Assembly (NCBI GenBank): GCA_022036555.1
Contig: CM039130.1
Coordinates: forward strand, 22,842,570 to 22,906,569
Direction: 5' to 3'
Origin: Microstegium vimineum
Lineage: Eukaryota > Streptophyta > Magnoliopsida > Poales > Poaceae
Length of the DNA stretch: 64,000 bases
Shown here one piece after another: positions 58,347 to 64,000 of the stretch; within the stretch, counting starts at the first letter, position 1, and each line of letters starts with the position of its first letter. Under the pieces are notes generated by a model that was not told where the DNA came from, did not search any database, and saw only the letters and a program-made list of their open reading frames with translations. Made by a program: the position numbers and the translations under genes.

Positions 58347-59020
58347 GTCTTCTTCACCATGAGAGCGATGTTGTCTTCATCTTCATCATCACTTGAGCTC
58401 TCAACCACCACTTGCACTTTGCATCTCTCTTTAGTCGAAGCTTTGAGAGCCAAGTCCTTCTCCTTCTCTTTCTCTTTGTCTTTCTTCTTGGAGGAGGATG
58501 ATGAGGAGCCATCATTGATCTTCATGTACATCTCATGAGCATTAATCTTGCCCAACACTTGTGTTGGAGTAGATGCGGAGAGATTGTCTTGGTGAAAAAT
58601 CATGACAATGTGGCCATACTTGTCAATTGGCAAGACACAAAGAATCTTGCGCACCACATCGGACGGTGACATTTGAGTGAGTCCAAGGCCATTCAACTCC
58701 TCTACAAGAACATTTAATCGAGAGTACATGTCATTAGCACATTCATGAGGAAGCATGGCAAAAGAGTTCATCTTAGCAATTATCAAGTGATAGCGCTCCT
58801 CTCTTTCACATTTTGTGCCCTCGTGTAGAGCACAAACGTTGGTCCAAACCTCATGTGCGGTTTTGCAATTCCGCACACGATTGAACACATCCTTACAAAT
58901 GCCACGGAAGAGGAAATTTTTTCCTTGGCATTGTTCTTCTCAAAGTAAGGGTCTTCGGCGAACATAGAACCTCCAATGGTGGCGGCTTTATGAACGCCGG
59001 CATCAACGACCTCTAGATAG
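58347..59020 (-). pseudogene. Maximus A gag, 5' part (truncated)
   Basis: Reads FNRVRNCKTAHEVWTNVCALHEGTK-type text (about 58805-58885), YSRLNVLVEELNGLGLTQM, ILCVLPIDKYGHIV, then a Ser/Lys/Glu-rich stretch to ESSSDDEDEDNIALMVKKT. This is UBN2-type Copia gag. A frame change lies near 58890-58930, and the N-terminus is cut by the Tekay C LTR at 59021. Confidence 0.88.
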
Positions 59021-62000
59021 TGTAACACCCTAGGTGTTAAGCTTGCATTGCATATCATTTCATGAGCATAAGCATGAGCATCAATGCAGATATGCATTCA
59101 TAAGATAACATGAAATGATAACCCTTGTTACCTTGCTTCTTTGCATGTGTATGTGTTAACCTACACCTAGCTATGAGTGACTTATGCATGTCTAAACCAA
59201 TGCTTGATGTTTTGATAACTAATAAACATCTAAACATGCTTAGTGATGCAAATGGAACCATGTTTATATATATGATCATGTCAAGTTTTTCTTGCTAGGG
59301 TTTAAGCTCATGTGTTGACCCTAGGAACCCTTTTCTTTGACTTAAAAAATCAACCTTGCTAATGACCTTGCATGATAGTGTGGGCTCAAGCAAAGTTGTA
59401 GAGAATTTTATAAGGAACAAACTTTCTTTAACCACCAAAAGGTGATTTAGACCCTAACATGCTCTAATTGGCCAATTAAGGCAGAATTAGGGGCTGATTT
59501 TGGATTCCAAATTTGCCTAAGTCCTAAATTGAGTTTCAGTTTGAAAGTACCCCTATTTGAATGCTTGTAGTTTGAAATCTAAGCCGTTTTAGCTGAAGTG
59601 AGTTACATCATAGTTGGAGTTCACTTATAGCTCTATGAAAAGGTGTACTTGGTTGAAGCTAATACACAGTGATTAGGGAGATAATCGCTCGGCAAAACAC
59701 GTTGTTAGTCGCCATTAATCGGGTTTCAGAGGGGGGAAGCAAAGTAGCGCCGCTCGGTCGTTGGCCGACTGAGTCAGGCATCGTGCGCCACGTGCCCGCC
59801 GTACACTGGCGATCACCCCGTGTCGGCCGCTAGTTCGGACGCCCGCACACTCCACCGACCGCTCCCACGTGCTAACTCTCCCCCTCTCCTTTCTGGCTCT
59901 CGCGAACGCGACGCGCTCCGCCATTGCCGTCCGCAAGCATCACCGCCTCGCTGAGCTCACCTGCGTCACACACCGCCGCATTGCTTGCCAAAACTCGGCC
60001 ACAACACCGCCTCACTCCACCGCACATCTTGCACCAGTTGGTTATAGTAGTCAAGGCCTAGGTAAGCGAGACCAAGCCTCGCCGCGAGCGCCATGGCTAC
60101 GGAACCTCCGTCGCAGACAGTCCCACCATGGCTAGCCACATCTAGCGCCTCTCCCTCTCTCCTAGCTCTTGTACTCGGTAGCCTAGAAGTCATAGAAGCT
60201 CACCGTGGAGTTGGTTGGAGCGGTTAGGGTTAGGGTTCACTAGAACAGGAACTCCGTCGCGCGCAAGCGTTCGACACCCGCAACACCGGGGAGGGTCACG
60301 ATGGGTCACTCAGCGCCCCTCAGGCTCATCAGAGTAGTGTTAGGGCTAGCTGGTTAGCCCGCACTTAGGTTGCCGGAGTCGGTTGAAGCGATCTTGCCTC
60401 GCCGTCGCCGGAACAGCCGCCGTGATCTCGCCACTGTGCCGTTGTGCATGTGGCCAAGCTCACCGGAGGCTTCTCAAGGCTCTAATCTGAGCTCAATCGA
60501 ACCGCTAGGGTTCCAGGATGGTGAAGCGTTCGCTAGCTTGGCCGGTAGAAGCCTGAACCGGTAGTGCCACCATTACCGCCGTCGAGTGTGCTCCGGAAGG
60601 TTTGCGGTACAACAAGCTACATGGTTGGGTGCGGGTTGCGAAGGAGTACACGCCTGTAGGGTTGGTTGATCCAGAACCTTGCCACCGGCGAGAGGCCGTC
60701 GGTCGAACACCTTCCATGCTCATAGCTGTGGGGAAGAACCCTAACACGGGGGGTCCCACCAGTCAGTGACTGTATGCTTGGTCTTTTTGTTTTGTTTTTC
60801 AGAAATATTGGCTAACTTTGAAAATGCATAACTAAATGTAGAAAAATGCAAATAATGTGAAATAAATTCTGTTAGCCTTGTCATGAACTTCTATATACAC
60901 AAAAAATATAATTTGACATGTTGTTTCTATTCTTATATGCTGATTAATTAAAAATGTACAACAAGCTCTTTATGTCTATAATAACTTGTTTAATTCATAA
61001 CTAGAGTTTGGTGTATGCTAAAATTGTGATTCTTATTGTGTTAAGTTTCTCTTAGCATGCACTTACCAATAAAAATGTTTAAGTGCCAGTAAGCTCCTTT
61101 TCATTTGCATGTTGTCACTATTTTGTTTAAATGCTTACTTATTGAATGCAACCTTGTTTTATTTGTTAAGTGAAATATATGTATGTGCTGGGCTTTGTAA
61201 TTTTCATACAAGTACTACTTGCTTCGTGTGAGCTAAGAAAAATATTAAATCTGTTGTTTCACACATTCAAATTGTTTAAGTAATTTGTGTATAAAACATG
61301 CTTGTTTTCTCATCACCAGCAAAGTAGTGGTCTTAACCACTTTTTAAATATGTTTGCTGTTGATGATGTGAGTACCAAAGTGGTAGATAATTATGTGAAC
61401 TTGCTTGTATAATGATTTCATAAGTTTTGGAATGATGGTTGAAGCTATACAATTGCTTTAAGTAGTTGCTTGAATCTGTTGCTCAGCTGAAATCTATTTT
61501 TTTGCTTGAATTGTTTGGGCTACTTTGAAGTGGTTTCAACAGTAGCAATAATTGCCAATGTTGTAGATAACTTGTTGATCTATCTTGTGTTAAATTTTCA
61601 CAATCATAACCTGTTTAGTTTAGTTTGTGTACATTTTACAAGTTAAGTGTTATTCCTGTGTTTTCCAGTTTTCACCGAACAACTTTGCTTGAAGTGACTG
61701 TTAGACTACTTTAAAGTTGGAACTAGCTAGAGAGTGTATGGAATGAGTTGTAGCTAATTTCTTAAGCTTTTTAGAAAGTCCAAGTTTGTAATTTTTGGTC
61801 TTTTGTAGCTCCTGCTATACTGTTTTCTTTCAGCTGCTGTTTGGGGTGTTTGCATGAAATGTTGAGCATGTTCTTTAGTGAAACCTTTTGTGTTGCTTAA
61901 GCAAATAACCTAATAATGGACATGGTTAGTTGCAGGTGTTAGAGAGCTAACTGAGGACAAAAAGCTCTATTACAGGTTGTTGAAAAAGGGTAAGTGTAGC

Positions 62001-63873
62001 TTCTCTACAAGAGAAGAGATATGCACCTACTGAGTCAACGAAATAAAAATGTTGCACAACATATTCATCATGGGCATTCATCCATAGGCATTAGTCATGT
62101 CTCGTTTTTAATATATGACCTATCATATATTTTGGATCATCATACATGTATACATGTATCCAGAATCGCCGGAGGGAGTGACACTCTTGGAGTTCGGGGA
62201 GTTGGAAGGAGTCCCACACGAGATCCAGGCTCTCGAGGGTCTCGAAGGAGGAGAATAGGGTCCTGAGCTTCCCAAGTGCCCGAACCACCAGCCCTCCACC
62301 TCTATGAAAGGCAAGCCCCAGAGCATTATATACCTATCTTACTCTATTTCAAGTATTTTACTTACAATACTATCACTTTTTTGTGTATTAAGTTAGTAGG
62401 AGTTGAATGCAACCCTTGCTGCATTATATCTTCCTTGTCCAACTAAAGAACCTTGTAGGCTCATAATCAAAACATATGCTTAGCCTTTCTTAGACCGGTA
62501 GAGTGGATGGTCTACTATCATCCATGATCATAGGTTGTTACTAGTCACAGTTGGCTATATTTGTTATCATGGAAATAACTATGTGGAAGTAATAAATCGA
62601 GACCGGGCGGACAAGGTGTGTGTGTGCCACTTGACTTGGAGGTCTTGTGAGCGGGTTCTCTCCGCCTGTGTCGTTAGACACTGGACCATGGTTGGACATC
62701 TGCCGAGATTGAACGCATGCCTCCTTCATAGCTGGCTAAATAACTTGTTTTGACCCCAAAGCCTAACTCCATAGGTTGGGCCAAAATCCCCCCTACATGG
62801 GTCATGGAGATCGCGAGCAGAATACTAGACCGTGGGAAAGTATCCTGAACATCCTGGCTACGTACCAAGGGAGGGCATTGCTTGAACGACCTGGCTACCA
62901 TGAGTCGCCATTCAGGCCTGTACCTGGGGACCTACGGTGTCACCCGAACTATATTGAAGGTAACCCAGAAAAGTCAACCCGACGGGGGAGGCTTGGGTGT
63001 GATTAAGGAGTAAACCTCCAGCTGGAGAGGAATTTGATTCGAATCGCGGTCTCTCCCTGTTAGTGAGAAACTTGAAAGATCTTCCTCCCACTATAGAAAG
63101 TTGAACACTATAAGTAACCAAAATATGGTTATATGGTTTACATGTCAAACATGATATGGTTACTATTGTAATGATAACTCAGTGATTGCTCTAGATCAGG
63201 TGCTAATCTAGACTTGGTTAATGTTAGCAAATCTTGATACTAAAAGATGTTTTAAAATCTTGAAAGACTTGAGTAACTTAGTAATTCTCTTTTATGGAAA
63301 AGTTATGCTATCTCATGAGATCCACTTGACAGAGACTTGCATAATCTTTGAAGTGTCTATGGTTATATATTTATCTCTCTGTCGGGTAAGTATAGCTGAG
63401 TACAATTGAGTACTCAGGGTTTCTTTACCTTTGTTGCAGATGGTATGGTCTATTCTGGCTATTGTCAGGCATGCCTCTATCCTGCATGTGATGATGAGTG
63501 AAGACCATGGGCAATGGTGGCTTCTGATGTCTCTTCTTGTTGCTTTTGATGGGACTATACTAAGCATGACACTGTATGTGGTTTAAAACAGTTTGCAATG
63601 GATTGTTTCGAAACAAAGACTTCTGCTACTTTTATTTGAACTCGGTGTTGTAATAACACTTGGTTAAACTCTGATGTAATATTATTTCGTTTTGAACTTA
63701 TCACTGTGAATGTGTGGTTACTGAATCAAGTACGATCTCGAGTTGTTACTTATGGTTTGAAATCCTTCGAGATTTCAAGGACTACCAAGCTTATATGGGC
63801 TCTAGTGTGACAGCGTGACCAGAAATGGTAATCATTACACTAGTACTCTTATAGGTTGGGTGGTTCCGTGACA
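59021..63873 (+). repeat. 5' LTR of Tekay-type element C
   Basis: From TGTAACACCCTAGG to GGTGGTTCCGTGACA, 4.85 kb, followed by a primer-binding site. The left flank GATAG (59016-59020) is the presumed target duplication; the other end is outside the window. A GC-rich island lies at 59700-60770; AT-rich DNA follows. It inserted into Maximus A gag. Confidence 0.9.
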
Positions 63874-64000
63874 GCTGGCATCAGAGCAAGATTCAGTATA
63901 CTACTGTTCATTAGTGTATTTCCAAACAAAAGCTTTTGTTTGCAAAACTATTTGTACTACAAAAACTTTTGTGTGCGTACTAAAAATATGTTGCAAACTA
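63874..64000 (+). other. Primer-binding site and leader of Tekay C
   Basis: TGGCATCAGAGC at 63876-63887 differs from the initiator-Met tRNA complement by one base. The remaining leader is AT-rich and non-coding to the window end. Confidence 0.88.

Larger units (their letters stand above)
13131..59020 (-). mobile_element. Maximus/SIRE-type Copia element A (interrupted by nested insertions)
   Basis: Read on the minus strand the pieces are in the correct order: gag (59020-58347, 53208-52717), protease, integrase, reverse transcriptase and RNase H (52700-49506), ORF3 (17340-15128), polypurine tract (14662-14649), 3' LTR (14648-13131). Between them sit Tekay LTR B (53209-58346) and Tekay A with everything nested in it (17341-about 49290). 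The 5' end was cut by Tekay C at 59021. Joining these as one element is inference from order, orientation and the restored gag frame across 53208/58347; some ORF3 sequence is missing at the 49290 junction. Confidence 0.75.

Noticed and set aside
62155..62330. Minus-strand frame with LESLDLVWDSFQLPEL, resembling a leucine-rich repeat
   Set aside because: Only one repeat-like unit, lies in a variable part of a Tekay LTR whose flanks match the other LTRs; no support for a captured NLR gene.

Overview
This is nuclear DNA from a grass, probably a panicoid such as sorghum, sugarcane, Miscanthus or maize. The evidence is three Stowaway-type MITEs with the grass 'CTCCCTCCGT' ends, Maximus/SIRE-type Copia LTRs, chromodomain (Tekay-type) Gypsy LTRs of 4-5 kb, and an intron-rich plant gene. 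No family was assigned by database search; names rest on recognised motifs.

Layout. Bases 1-2231 hold a decayed Copia element on the minus strand, cut by the window edge. From about 2232 to 12645 runs the 3' part of one host gene, a plant oxysterol-binding-protein-related protein (ORP), plus strand, with five recognisable exons (5821-6257, 7236-7391, 7837-8145, 11378-11722, 12481-12645). Its introns carry a complete small LTR element (3219-5112, 5-bp target duplication), a related solo LTR (8567-9391), several Stowaway MITEs and a U6 snRNA pseudogene. The N-terminal (probably PH-domain) exons must lie left of the window.

From 12953 to the end the window is one nest of transposons, readable layer by layer because most target-site duplications (TSDs) are intact. 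A Copia LTR stub (12953-13130) is followed by Maximus element A (minus; 3' LTR 13131-14648, ORF3 15128-17340, pol 49506-52700, gag 52717-53208 plus 58347-59020). A Tekay-type Gypsy element A (17341-about 49290, minus) sits in ORF3. Its 3' LTR is split by a MULE DNA transposon (18971-41912) with about 285-bp terminal inverted repeats. The MULE was hit by two solo LTRs of one family (20456-22092 plus; 39800-41508 minus) and by a Maximus-type solo LTR B (22185-36699). LTR B was hit by an Angela-like solo LTR (22496-23738) and by a complete 11.4-kb Maximus element C (23849-35215). Separately, gag of element A was hit by Tekay solo LTR B (53209-58346, minus) and by Tekay element C (59021 onward, plus, 5' LTR and PBS in view).

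The only likely functional cellular gene is the ORP. All transposon genes seen are broken by stops or frameshifts, many explicable as C-to-T decay. The best candidate for something little described is the MULE: besides a four-exon MURA-like transposase transcribed from the right TIR, it carries a convergent two-exon gene from the left TIR encoding a GRF-type zinc finger with a C-terminal membrane segment, a two-gene layout reminiscent of MuDR. I found no CRISPR array, biosynthetic cluster or other operon-like system.
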